This document shows, piece by piece, positions 16,135 through 24,670 of a DNA stretch of 48,558 nucleotides. The DNA comes from JAGOPO01 sp038065515 (lineage in GTDB: Bacteria > Patescibacteriota > Minisyncoccia > 2-02-FULL-40-12 > GWA2-44-9), in contig JBBTQV010000047.1 of NCBI GenBank assembly GCA_038065515.1, positions 1-48,558 of the forward strand, written 5' to 3'. Below the pieces are notes generated by a model. It was not told where the DNA came from. It saw only the letters and a program-made list of their open reading frames with translations, and made no database searches. The stretch's first letter is position 1, and each line of letters opens with the position of its first letter. The position numbers were made by a program, and so were the translations under genes.

Positions 16135-17487
16135 ATGAAAACTCATTATCAGATAGCCGGGATGCACTGTAAGTCGTGCGAGATACTGGTCGCACAACAC
16201 CTGCGCAAAATCCCCGGCGTAGACGGCGTCCGCGTGAATCACTCCACCGGCGTGGCAACCATCGAGCACCAGGGCCGCGCGCCCGACCGCTCACGCATCT
16301 CTACAGCTGTTCGGGATGCCGGATACACGCTGGGCACTGCCGGAAGACGGCCTTTTATCTCGCGGGATTCATCCGAGTGGTTTGAGGTGCTCTTTGCGGC
16401 GTGCATTGTCTTCGTTCTGTTTATCTTCAGTAAACTGTTCGGCGTATTCGACCTCGTCTCGAAAGCCGGCACAGGCACCGGACCCGCAACGGCGTTGCTG
16501 GTCGGGCTTACCGCCGGAGTTTCATCGTGCATGGCGCTGGTCGGCGGTCTGATTCTGGGAATCTCGGCGCGCCACGCCGAACTGCACCCCGAAGCATCGA
16601 CGGCACAAAAATTCAGACCGCACCTGTTCTTCAATCTGGGCCGGTTGATTTCGTTCGCCGTCTTGGGTGGTGTCATCGGTTCCGTCGGCGCCATCGCCCG
16701 CCCTAGCGGCGGATTCCTGGGGATGCTCATCATCATCGCAGGCATCGTGATGTTCATGCTGGGCATCAAGTTGTTGGAAGTATTCCCGCGCGCATCATCG
16801 GGGCTGACCCTGCCATCGAGTATTGCCCGAATGCTCGGCATTGACCGCGAGACACGCGAGTACAGTCACCGCGGCGCCATCATCACCGGAGCGCTCACCT
16901 TCTTCATGCCGTGCGGATTCACGCAAGCCATGCAAATCTACGCGGTGAGCACCGGCAGTTTCTTGCAGGGCAGCATCGTAATGACACTGTTCGCGCTGGG
17001 CACGATGCCGGGACTTCTGGGCATCGGTGCACTTTCTTCAGCGGTGCGCGGTGCCGGAGCACGGTTGTTCTTCAAGTGCGCAGGCATCGTCGTGATTGTA
17101 CTGGGACTCTGGAATATCTCAAACGGATGGAACCTGACGGGTATCGTGCTGTCGCGACCGGCACCGTCGGGTGTCGTACAACAGCCGGGAAAAAACACCA
17201 CAGTTGCCGTGGTCCGCGACGGGGCGCAATACATGGCAATGGATCAGTGGGCGGGCGGCTACAAACCGAACCGCTTTACGGTGAAAAAAGGAATTCCGGT
17301 CGTATGGACCGTCAATTCAACGGATTCTTACACCTGCGCCAGTTCGCTCGTGATTCCCTCGCTGGGCATCGCGCGATCTCTGACACCGGGAACCAACATC
17401 ATCGAGTTCACCCCGGCACAAACTGGGTTCATCAAATTCAGTTGCTCCATGGGTATGTACACGGGACTCATCGAAGTAATCAATTAA
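16135..17487 (+). CDS. HMA - SafE/UreH-type membrane - cupredoxin fusion protein
   Basis: 450 aa with three parts. Residues 1-65 are a heavy-metal-associated domain with the metal site GMHCKSCE. Residues about 80-345 form a six-helix SafE/UreH-DsbD-type transporter domain with paired Cys (SSCMALVGG and FFMPCGFTQAMQ). Residues about 365-450 are an exported cupredoxin-like domain ending FSCSMGMYTGLIEV with Cys and Met ligands. It probably moves copper or electrons across the membrane to copper proteins. Gaps of 9 nt and 7 nt to the next genes place it in one operon with the anchored cupredoxin and CopA. Confidence 0.85.
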   Translation: MKTHYQIAGMHCKSCEILVAQHLRKIPGVDGVRVNHSTGVATIEHQGRAPDRSRISTAVRDAGYTLGTAGRRPFISRDSSEWFEVLFAACIVFVLFIFSKLFGVFDLVSKAGTGTGPATALLVGLTAGVSSCMALVGGLILGISARHAELHPEASTAQKFRPHLFFNLGRLISFAVLGGVIGSVGAIARPSGGFLGMLIIIAGIVMFMLGIKLLEVFPRASSGLTLPSSIARMLGIDRETREYSHRGAIITGALTFFMPCGFTQAMQIYAVSTGSFLQGSIVMTLFALGTMPGLLGIGALSSAVRGAGARLFFKCAGIVVIVLGLWNISNGWNLTGIVLSRPAPSGVVQQPGKNTTVAVVRDGAQYMAMDQWAGGYKPNRFTVKKGIPVVWTVNSTDSYTCASSLVIPSLGIARSLTPGTNIIEFTPAQTGFIKFSCSMGMYTGLIEVIN

Positions 17488-17496
17488 TCTCAACGA

Positions 17497-17856
17497 ATGA
17501 CTACAGACCAAGGTATCGTGATCATTATTGCGGTGCTCGGCATTGCCGGAGTGTACCAGTTCTTTCTGGGAAAGCGCACGAAGGCGGTACGGGTCACCGG
17601 CGATATCGACATCGTCGTGGACGGCGGCTATACGCCAGACACCATCGAAATTCCTTCGGGCAAGACCACGACCATCCACTTCTTCCGCAAGGATCCGTCC
17701 AGTTGTCTGGAAGAAGTGATTATCAGTGAATTCAAGATTCGCCGCGCCTTGCCGTTAAGCGAGCGGGTTGATGTGCAGATAACACCCGAGATGCCGGGAG
17801 CATTCAAGTTCTCGTGCGGAATGGGTATGTATCATGGCACTATCATCGTCCGCTAA
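17497..17856 (+). CDS. Membrane-anchored cupredoxin-like protein
   Basis: 119 aa with an N-terminal anchor (GIVIIIAVLGIAGVYQFFLG) and one cupredoxin-like domain. Likely copper ligands are in PSSCLEEVII and in the closing FSCGMGMYHGTIIV motif, almost the same as the end of the upstream fusion protein, so the two domains are paralogous. Expected outside the cytoplasmic membrane as a copper carrier or sensor feeding the neighbouring transporter genes. Confidence 0.8.
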   Translation: MTTDQGIVIIIAVLGIAGVYQFFLGKRTKAVRVTGDIDIVVDGGYTPDTIEIPSGKTTTIHFFRKDPSSCLEEVIISEFKIRRALPLSERVDVQITPEMPGAFKFSCGMGMYHGTIIVR

Positions 17857-17863
17857 TACATCT

Positions 17864-20098
17864 ATGACCTCAATAAAGAAAACATTCGCCATCAAAGGGA
17901 TGCACTGCGCATCGTGCGTACGCATTCTGGAAGATGCGCTCAAGACCGTGCCGGGCGTCAGTAGTGCAACCGTGAATCTGGCAACCGAAAAAGCTACGGT
18001 CGACTATGATCCCGCCAGCGTCACCGACAAGCATTTGAGCTCGGCGGTATCCAATGTCGGTTATCAAGCGCTCATCGCAGATGAAATGGAACACGAAGAT
18101 GCCGAGCGAACGCGTAAACAAAAAGAGCTTTCGCAGCTGCGGACGCGGGTCGTGTTCAGTCTGGTGCTCGGCATTTTGATTGTCTGGGGGAGCTTTCCGG
18201 GCATCGTAAATACCTCGCCGCAGTTCATGAGGAGTTTTTGGCTCCAGCTTGTCCTTGCATTGCCTGTTCAGTTTTGGGCAGGGTGGTCATTCTATCGCGC
18301 GGCATTCTCATCGCTGCGGCATCGCACCGCCAACATGGATACGCTTGTTGCGCTTGGTACAACGGTTGCGTTCGGATATTCAGTGGTCGTTACCGCTTTA
18401 CCGCAGTTAGTCATGCGGGCCGGCATTGAACCGATGGCATACTTCGATGTCTCCACCATCATCATCGGCCTTATTCTGCTGGGCCGTTATTTCGAGGCGC
18501 GCGCGAAAGCGGGCACCTCCGATGCAATCAGAAAACTGCTGGGCTTGCAGGCAAAAACCGCACGCGTTGTGCGTGATGGCCGCGAACAGGACATCGCGAT
18601 TGACCAAGTTATCATCGGAGACATTCTCCGCGTCCGGCCCGGAGAAAAGATTCCAGTAGACGGTGTCGTCACCGAAGGATCGTCTGCCATCGACGAATCG
18701 ATGGTGACCGGAGAGAGTATTCCCGTCGACAAAGGACCCGATGCGCTCGTCATCGGTTCCACGATCAACAAAACCGGTTCATTCCTCTTTCGTGCAACCA
18801 AAGTCGGCAGTGAAACGATGCTGGCGCAAATCGTGAAGCTCGTTCAGGAAGCGCAGGGTAGCAAAGCGCCTATTCAACGGCTCGCCGACTTGGTTTCGTC
18901 GTATTTTGTTCCGGTTGTCATCATGCTTGCGCTGGCGACATTCGCGCTGTGGTATGTATTGGGCCCGCAACCAGTATTGCTGCTCGCCATATTGAACACG
19001 GTCGCGGTGCTCATCATCGCCTGCCCATGCGCAATGGGCTTGGCAACACCGACCGCAATCATGGTCGGCACCGGCATCGGTGCACAGCACGGCATCCTCA
19101 TCAAAGATGCCGCGGCGCTTGAAACCGCGCATAAAGTCCGCGCAGTTGTTTTCGATAAAACCGGGACACTCACGGAAGGAAAGCCGCGCGTGACTGCAGT
19201 CATAGCCACCGCAGGTCATACTGAAGATGAGGTTATCCGGATCGATGCTATCGTGGAACAGTCGTCGAGTCATCCGATATCACAGGCAATTATGGAGGAA
19301 GCGCACAAACGGAATGCTGTGGCCCCCACATCGGCCGGGAAATTCGAAGCGATACCGGGCAACGGTGTGCGCGGCGAATCGGACGGGAAAGTTATTATCT
19401 CCGGTACCGAGCGATTCATGCAGGTAAACGGTGTCGACACCGCGCCGTTGCGCGCCGACATCGACGGACTACTGGACAGCGGCAATACCATCACGATTGT
19501 CGCGCTTGACGGCATCGCCATTGGTGTCATCGGAATCGCCGACACGGTCAAGCCGTCTGCGCATGCGGGAATCGCGGAACTGAAAAAACTCGGCGTAGAG
19601 GTCGCGATGATTACCGGCGACCACACGCGGGTGGCCAAAGCAGTTGCGACGCAGTTAGGCATCGAGCGGTTCTTTGCCGAGGTGCTCCCCGAAGATAAGG
19701 CGTCTGCCGTCGCAAAACTGCAACAGGAGGGAAAGACGGTCGCGATGATTGGTGACGGTATCAATGACGCGCCCGCGCTGGCGCAAGCCGATGTGGGGAT
19801 TGCGATGGGCACCGGTACTGATGTGGCAATCGAGGCCGCCGACATCACACTGGTGAACCGCGACCTGCGAACGGTCGCGTCCGCAATCATTCTCTCCCGT
19901 AAGACGCTGCGTACGATTAAATTAAATCTGTTCTGGGCGTTCGGTTACAATATCATTCTGATTCCGGTTGCGATGGGTGTTCTGTATCCCGCGTGGGGCA
20001 TCCTGCTCAACCCTATCTTCGCATCGGTCGCGATGGCCGCCAGCTCCATCTCCGTTGTTCTCAATTCACTACTCCTACGCAAAGCTCGGATATCCTAA
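17864..20098 (+). CDS. copA: Copper-exporting P1B-type ATPase
   Basis: About 744 aa. One N-terminal HMA domain (KGMHCASCVRI), then the eight-helix P1B fold: actuator TGES, membrane metal site IACPCAMGLATP (CPC), phosphorylation site DKTGTLTEG, SSHPIS for nucleotide binding, and the hinge GDGINDAPALAQADVG. CPC with a Met/Ser-containing last helix points to Cu(I) transport. The start at ATG 17864 (MTSIKKTF), 7 nt after the previous stop, is preferred; a frame from 17834 would overlap the cupredoxin gene. Confidence 0.93.
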   Translation: MTSIKKTFAIKGMHCASCVRILEDALKTVPGVSSATVNLATEKATVDYDPASVTDKHLSSAVSNVGYQALIADEMEHEDAERTRKQKELSQLRTRVVFSLVLGILIVWGSFPGIVNTSPQFMRSFWLQLVLALPVQFWAGWSFYRAAFSSLRHRTANMDTLVALGTTVAFGYSVVVTALPQLVMRAGIEPMAYFDVSTIIIGLILLGRYFEARAKAGTSDAIRKLLGLQAKTARVVRDGREQDIAIDQVIIGDILRVRPGEKIPVDGVVTEGSSAIDESMVTGESIPVDKGPDALVIGSTINKTGSFLFRATKVGSETMLAQIVKLVQEAQGSKAPIQRLADLVSSYFVPVVIMLALATFALWYVLGPQPVLLLAILNTVAVLIIACPCAMGLATPTAIMVGTGIGAQHGILIKDAAALETAHKVRAVVFDKTGTLTEGKPRVTAVIATAGHTEDEVIRIDAIVEQSSSHPISQAIMEEAHKRNAVAPTSAGKFEAIPGNGVRGESDGKVIISGTERFMQVNGVDTAPLRADIDGLLDSGNTITIVALDGIAIGVIGIADTVKPSAHAGIAELKKLGVEVAMITGDHTRVAKAVATQLGIERFFAEVLPEDKASAVAKLQQEGKTVAMIGDGINDAPALAQADVGIAMGTGTDVAIEAADITLVNRDLRTVASAIILSRKTLRTIKLNLFWAFGYNIILIPVAMGVLYPAWGILLNPIFASVAMAASSISVVLNSLLLRKARIS

Positions 20099-20123
20099 AT
20101 AGCAAGGTATTCCTGCGAGCGGA

Positions 20124-20215
20124 CCACCCAAGCCCTGGCCTGCTCGCTTGCTGTACCAAAGCCGAGCGCACAGCGATGGCGATGTTACGCACGGGAGCGG
20201 ACAGGGTTTGGGTGG
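20124..20215. other. Long stem-loop after copA
   Basis: CCACCCAAGCCCTG (20124-20137) and CAGGGTTTGGGTGG (20202-20215) form a 14-bp stem with one G-U pair, enclosing about 64 nt. It fills most of the gap between copA and the convergent CBS gene. No T-run follows; it could be an mRNA 3' structure or a relic repeat. Confidence 0.5.
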
Positions 20216-20253
20216 GAAGCGAGCGGTTCGGATAGCGCGGCCCCGCTCATGGC

Positions 20254-20976
20254 TTAACTTCCTTTCTGCACGATGCGGATGATGAGAGCAGTCGCGGCAA
20301 TGAGTCCTGCCGCAAAGGTGGCAACCGCAATATACTTCCAGATGAGCGGACGGCGTTTTTGCACCAGTAAAAATTCTTCTTGTACCTTAGAGGCCGCCTC
20401 CTCCACCTCCGTGTCCGATTTCGACGGAAATTCTTTGAACGCTTCGGCGCTTACTCCTGTCTGTTTCTGCACGACACGCTTGAGGTATGCTTCATTGAAA
20501 AACTTGATGACATCGTAGTGGGATATGATGCCGACCAGCTTGCCCTCCGCATCAACGATACACAGCGGATTGACCTTCGGATAATCGGCGAATATCTTTG
20601 CCGCATCTTCCAGTGGCGCATCAGGGCCGAGCGTAACGAGCCGCGGATTCATGATGCTCGTCGCTTTGATGTCACGCAGTTTTCCGAAGTGCTCTTCCAA
20701 TGCGCGCTTGTCCCCTTTCTCGCGGGCGATTTGATCGATGACTTTGAGCATTGTCGGCAGATGGATGTCCGATGACTGCACGACCATGTCGTATGCGGTT
20801 ATGACGCCCAAAAGCTTCTGTGTCTGGTCAATGACGGGCATGCCGTCGTAGTTGTATTTCTCGAACAACCCCGCGATAACATCCAGCGTATCGTTGGCAT
20901 CAATGGCCAAGACATCTTTGGTCATCACATCTCCGATGCGGATACCCTGCGGCGGCTGCAGTTGATATTCCTCCAT
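20254..20976 (-). CDS. Two-CBS-domain protein with C-terminal membrane anchor
   Basis: 240 aa. CBS 1 is about residues 10-70 (IRIGDVMTKDVLAIDANDTL...LLGVITAYDMV); CBS 2 about 105-160 (SIMNPRLVTLGPDAPLEDAAKIF...LVGIISHYDVIKFF). The pair should bind adenine nucleotides. A helical region precedes one C-terminal span (WKYIAVATFAAGLIAATALIIRIV), so the sensor faces the cytoplasm. Target unknown. No Shine-Dalgarno; an extended -10 lies 9 nt before ATG, so it is probably leaderless. Confidence 0.88.
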   Translation of the reverse strand: MEEYQLQPPQGIRIGDVMTKDVLAIDANDTLDVIAGLFEKYNYDGMPVIDQTQKLLGVITAYDMVVQSSDIHLPTMLKVIDQIAREKGDKRALEEHFGKLRDIKATSIMNPRLVTLGPDAPLEDAAKIFADYPKVNPLCIVDAEGKLVGIISHYDVIKFFNEAYLKRVVQKQTGVSAEAFKEFPSKSDTEVEEAASKVQEEFLLVQKRRPLIWKYIAVATFAAGLIAATALIIRIVQKGS

Positions 20977-20985
20977 AACACCCCA

Positions 20986-20994
20986 AGTATACCA
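20986..20994 (-). promoter_or_regulatory. Extended -10 promoter of the CBS gene
   Basis: TGGTATACT on the minus strand, 9 nt before ATG 20976. The same TGnTATACT unit occurs before pilB, the major pilin and the gene at 33114. Confidence 0.6.
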
Positions 20995-21107
20995 TAACGC
21001 CCCTTGCGGAGCGTTATATGACTAGTCCATGATGACTGTGAGGTCTAGGACCTCGGAGGGCGTGGCGGTAACAATTATTTTCTTATACATACTGCAAGCA
21101 TACACTT

Positions 21108-23144
21108 CTACACGAACAGCGCAACGAGAGCTAATGTCAGCGTCGAGAGTAACTTGATGAGCACATGCAGGGACGGCCCGGCGGTATCTTTGAACGGGTC
21201 GCCGACCGTGTCCCCCGTAACCGCCGCTTTGTGCGTATCAGAACCCTTGCCGCCGAAGTGGCCTTCTTCGATGAACTTCTTCGCGTTGTCCCACGCACCG
21301 CCCGCGTTGTTCATCAGCGTCGCCATCAGGATACCGGCGATAGTGCCCACCATCAGCAAACCGGCAGCTGCCTCGGCTTTCATCGTCATACCGACCGCGA
21401 TGGGAACCGCGATCGCGAGCAAGCCCGGCGCAATCATTTCTTTCAGCGCACCGCGGGTCGTGATGTCCACCGCGCGGGCATAGTCGGGCTTGCTGGTCCC
21501 CTGCATGATGCCCGGATTTTCTTTAAACTGTGCGCGCACATCATTGATGATATAGAAGGCGGCTTTGCCCACCGCACGGATAGCGAGCGAACTGAACACA
21601 AACACCAATGTTGCGCCAATGAGTGCACCGACGAACACATCGACTTTGGCGAGGTTCACGACCGTCAAATGCGCCTCTTCGAGATACGCAGAGAACAACA
21701 AAAACGCGGCTAGCGCGGCCGAACCGATGGCGTACCCTTTCGTGAGCGCTTTGGTTGTGTTGCCCGCGGCATCGAGCTGATCGGTCGTTCGGCGAATCTC
21801 TTCGGACGACCTGGACATCTCCACGATACCGCCCGCATTATCGGTGATGGGACCGAACACATCCATCGCCAAAATATACGCCGCGGTTGCCAGCATACCC
21901 ATCGTCGCTACCGCGGTGCCGTAAAGTCCGCCGTGTGCGACGCCACTGTTGGAGCCGAGCCAGTATGATGCGAGCAGCGCGGCACAAATCGCTACGACCG
22001 TGATGCCGGTTGACTCCAAACCGACCGCGTATCCGGAGATGATGTTCGTACCGTGCCCCGTTGTGGATGCCTGCGCGATTTCACGCACCGGCCTGTATTT
22101 CGATTCGGTGTAGTACTGCGTCAGATACACGAACACGATTGAGGTCGCGATACCGACCATGCCTGCCCAGAAGAACCACATGTTGCCGAGCATGTTGCGC
22201 GTCACGAAGAAGAATGCCACGGCGGCTAACACCGAGGTCACCCAGTAGCCGCGATTAAGTGCCTTCATCGGATTTTCGCCCGGTTTTGCATGTGCAGAAA
22301 AGATACCGATCATCGTCGCGATGAGCCCGAACGCACGGAGCACCAACGGAAACATAATGCCCTTGATGCCGAATACCGGGAACAGCGCGACCCCCAATAT
22401 CATCGCACCGATGTTTTCAGCGGCAGCGGATTCGAATAGGTCGGCTCCGCGGCCCGCACAGTCGCCGACATTATCTCCCACCAAATCCGCAATCACCGCA
22501 GGATTGCGCGGATCGTCTTCCGGGATTCCGGCTTCCACCTTACCAACGAGATCAGCTCCGACATCGGCTGCCTTCGTGAAGATGCCTCCGCCAAGCTGTG
22601 CAAACAACGCAACCAGCGATGCGCCAAAGCCGTACCCGACGATGAGCGACGGAACATCTTTGATGGCAAAACCAAGCCACTCATACACGAGGAACAATAC
22701 GCTGATTCCCAACAGCGACATCGCAACGATGATGATGCCGGACACCGCACCACCACGCAGCGCGATCTGGAGGGCCTGCGGAAGACCACGCTGTGCCGCA
22801 CCGGCCGTACGGATGTTGGCGCGTACCGAAATCGACATCGCGACGATGCCCGCAACCGCCGACGACACCGCACCGAACAGGAATGCCGCGGAGGTCTGCC
22901 AGCCGTGTGTCCAGTTTCCAGAAAATCCGTACGCTGCCAGCAGCACCACGGAAAGCACGATGCTGATGATGCCGATGGTGCGATACTGGCGCTTCATGAA
23001 CGCATGGGCGCCCTCTTTGATAATATCGGACACGGCGACCATAGCCGGCGTACCGACCGGTTGGGCGAGCACCCAACGGGCCAAGAATGCCGCAAAAACC
23101 AACGCCGCTATCGAAATACCGAATGCAATCAATGTGTACTCCAT
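21108..23144 (-). CDS. hppA: Membrane-bound proton-pumping pyrophosphatase, K+-independent type
   Basis: 678 aa with about 16 spans. It hydrolyses pyrophosphate and pumps protons. The substrate-site signatures DVGADLVGKVE and EDDPRNPAVIADLVGDNVGDCAGRGADLFES and the C-terminal GKGSDTHKAAVTGDTVGDPFKDTAGPSLH region are intact. The segment GNTTKALTKG has Lys and Thr where K+-dependent enzymes have two Ala, so this should be the K+-independent H+ pump. In a fermentative CPR cell it would recover energy from biosynthetic pyrophosphate. Confidence 0.95.
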   Translation of the reverse strand: MEYTLIAFGISIAALVFAAFLARWVLAQPVGTPAMVAVSDIIKEGAHAFMKRQYRTIGIISIVLSVVLLAAYGFSGNWTHGWQTSAAFLFGAVSSAVAGIVAMSISVRANIRTAGAAQRGLPQALQIALRGGAVSGIIIVAMSLLGISVLFLVYEWLGFAIKDVPSLIVGYGFGASLVALFAQLGGGIFTKAADVGADLVGKVEAGIPEDDPRNPAVIADLVGDNVGDCAGRGADLFESAAAENIGAMILGVALFPVFGIKGIMFPLVLRAFGLIATMIGIFSAHAKPGENPMKALNRGYWVTSVLAAVAFFFVTRNMLGNMWFFWAGMVGIATSIVFVYLTQYYTESKYRPVREIAQASTTGHGTNIISGYAVGLESTGITVVAICAALLASYWLGSNSGVAHGGLYGTAVATMGMLATAAYILAMDVFGPITDNAGGIVEMSRSSEEIRRTTDQLDAAGNTTKALTKGYAIGSAALAAFLLFSAYLEEAHLTVVNLAKVDVFVGALIGATLVFVFSSLAIRAVGKAAFYIINDVRAQFKENPGIMQGTSKPDYARAVDITTRGALKEMIAPGLLAIAVPIAVGMTMKAEAAAGLLMVGTIAGILMATLMNNAGGAWDNAKKFIEEGHFGGKGSDTHKAAVTGDTVGDPFKDTAGPSLHVLIKLLSTLTLALVALFV

Positions 23145-23217
23145 ACGAATAATAAAGACGGACGGAAACTTAGTTGTGTTACCTGATGAGTGTAAGAAAC
23201 TGGGCCCATAAAATCAA

Positions 23218-23246
23218 TTGACTTTGTTATAATGTCTATGTATAAT
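23218..23246 (+). promoter_or_regulatory. Consensus promoter of the 71-aa gene
   Basis: TTGACT (23218-23223), 17-nt spacer, TATAAT (23241-23246), then a GAGGAGG Shine-Dalgarno 6 nt before ATG 23266. One of the strongest promoters in the window. Confidence 0.85.
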
Positions 23247-23265
23247 AAAAATGAGGAGGTTAGTT

Positions 23266-23481
23266 ATGAAGCTACCGTTGCACAGAACTGTGACGCTCGC
23301 AGAGGGCGTGAGAATCCCGCCGGAAGCGTGGCATCTGCACGGAGAGGTTCTGCAGTGCGGGATTTCCCGCCACCGAGTCGTCGTGAAGGGGTTCCCGATC
23401 TGCGAGAATGGCCAGCTTGGTATCAGCGTCGCCGTCTCGCCGTTGGATACTCCCATACCACTGCGACAGCGCGAGTCCTAA
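23266..23481 (+). CDS. Hypothetical 71-aa protein
   Basis: ATG 23266 is fixed by a perfect GAGGAGG at 6-nt spacing. The product (MKLPLHRTVTLAEGVRIPPE...) is soluble, mostly beta-like, with two Cys (LQCGIS and PICENG) and no recognised domain. It shares a strong promoter and probably a transcript with the coiled-coil membrane protein that begins 58 nt later. Confidence 0.65.
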   Translation: MKLPLHRTVTLAEGVRIPPEAWHLHGEVLQCGISRHRVVVKGFPICENGQLGISVAVSPLDTPIPLRQRES

Positions 23482-23539
23482 ATGATAGAAGCGCCGCAGT
23501 GGCGTCGCTCATTAACAAACGATTCAGAAGGAGGTTCGT

Positions 23540-24556
23540 ATGCCGCTATTGGGATGGTTCGCGGTCATAGCCGGCTGGCTCGCCACTGGAACCTTGCTGG
23601 GTATGATGAAGTGGAAGATATACCACGACGACACGACCGCGAAGACTTGGTCTGTCAAACAAGCTCTCCGTGTACTTTCCTTCCCGCTGTCAGTATTACA
23701 TGGCTGGGAAGATTGCATAAATGGTTTGGCAGCGCTTATCAGTGACTTCAAGAATAAGAAAGAGCGCTACCTGTTCCTATCCGGTATCACAGCACCGCTT
23801 GTCTTGGCCGGCCTCTTGCCCGGACTTGTCGGGGGGCTGCTCTTCTGTGCAGTCATGAGCGTCGTTTGGTTCACGACCGCAATCGTGCAGCTGATTTCCG
23901 CGAGCTGGCTTCGCATCACGAAGCGAGACACCGCGAAAAAGAGTTGCACGGAAACGGCCATCACGCGACTCACGGAGCTACGGGACAACGAGCTCATCAA
24001 ACAGGAATCCCATCTGCTTGAGCAAAGAAAAGCACTGGATGAACAGGTGGTCCGGCTCCGGCGCGAACGCGACACTCTGGTAAAGAACATCGAACGGGCT
24101 GACAAGGCGAGTGATCCGTTTGCGGGTGCGTATCGTACGACACTCGGGCGCGTTGAAAACCTGCTTTCCGCAAAACAGCGGGAGCTGACCTGCACCGAAA
24201 CAGCCCTCCGCGTGGTCACGGAGACCATAACACGACTTGGCGGCATTGTAGAACTCATCGGTGTGAGCGCGTACATGGACACCATCGACCCCAAGACAAA
24301 CGACTCATCTCAACAGCTTCTCCGCGATGCGTACACCTGCGTAGAAGCATGCCGCGCCATCATCGCTAGCGCGCAGAACATCAGTATCGGTGTTCAGGCC
24401 GACACAGCCGATGTCGACGAGCTCGCCCGACAGGTGGATGCGGGATGGACAGCAAATGAGAAGCACATCAAAGAAAACGAAAAGCTCTTGGACCGGCTCG
24501 CAGAGATACCGGAACAAGAAGCAACAGCACAACCCGCACCGCGTCTGCTCAACTGA
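23540..24556 (+). CDS. Membrane protein with long coiled coil, unknown
   Basis: 338 aa from ATG 23540 after a full AGAAGGAGG site. An N-terminal span (LLGWFAVIAGWLATGTLLGMM), a short soluble loop with WEDCINGLAAL, then a second hydrophobic hairpin (about residues 85-125). Residues about 145-215 are a heptad-like coiled coil rich in Glu, Arg and Leu, followed by more helix to a Pro-rich end. Topology suggests a cytoplasmic coiled-coil domain held at the membrane. No family recognised. A strong terminator follows. Confidence 0.75.
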   Translation: MPLLGWFAVIAGWLATGTLLGMMKWKIYHDDTTAKTWSVKQALRVLSFPLSVLHGWEDCINGLAALISDFKNKKERYLFLSGITAPLVLAGLLPGLVGGLLFCAVMSVVWFTTAIVQLISASWLRITKRDTAKKSCTETAITRLTELRDNELIKQESHLLEQRKALDEQVVRLRRERDTLVKNIERADKASDPFAGAYRTTLGRVENLLSAKQRELTCTETALRVVTETITRLGGIVELIGVSAYMDTIDPKTNDSSQQLLRDAYTCVEACRAIIASAQNISIGVQADTADVDELARQVDAGWTANEKHIKENEKLLDRLAEIPEQEATAQPAPRLLN

Positions 24557-24562
24557 CACACT

Positions 24563-24600
24563 CGCCCCGACGGAACATCGTCGGGGCGTTTTTCGTTTTG
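24563..24600 (+). terminator. Intrinsic terminator of the coiled-coil gene
   Basis: Perfect 10-bp stem CGCCCCGACG/CGTCGGGGCG (24563-24588), loop GAACAT, then TTTTTCGTTTT. Confidence 0.88.
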
Positions 24601-24664
24601 ACTTTGTGTGAGACAAAGTCAAAACGGGCAGAATCGCAGCAACTTAGTTGCTTGAGCGATTCTG
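24594..24664. other. Two further strong hairpins in tandem
   Basis: The first is a perfect 14-bp stem (CGTTTTGACTTTGT/ACAAAGTCAAAACG, loop GTGAG) at 24594-24626. The second (24629-24664) has outer arms CAGAATCGC/GCGATTCTG and inner arms AGCAAC/GTTGCT. They directly follow the terminator and lie just past the rmuC stop. On the minus strand they could end the rmuC transcript, but no T-run follows either. Confidence 0.7.
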
Positions 24665-24670
24665 AGCTAC

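Noticed and set aside
21022..21090. 22-codon frame between hppA and the CBS gene (minus)
   Set aside because: Peptide-like sequence (MYKKIIVTATPSEVLDL...) but no RBS, promoter or terminator specific to it.
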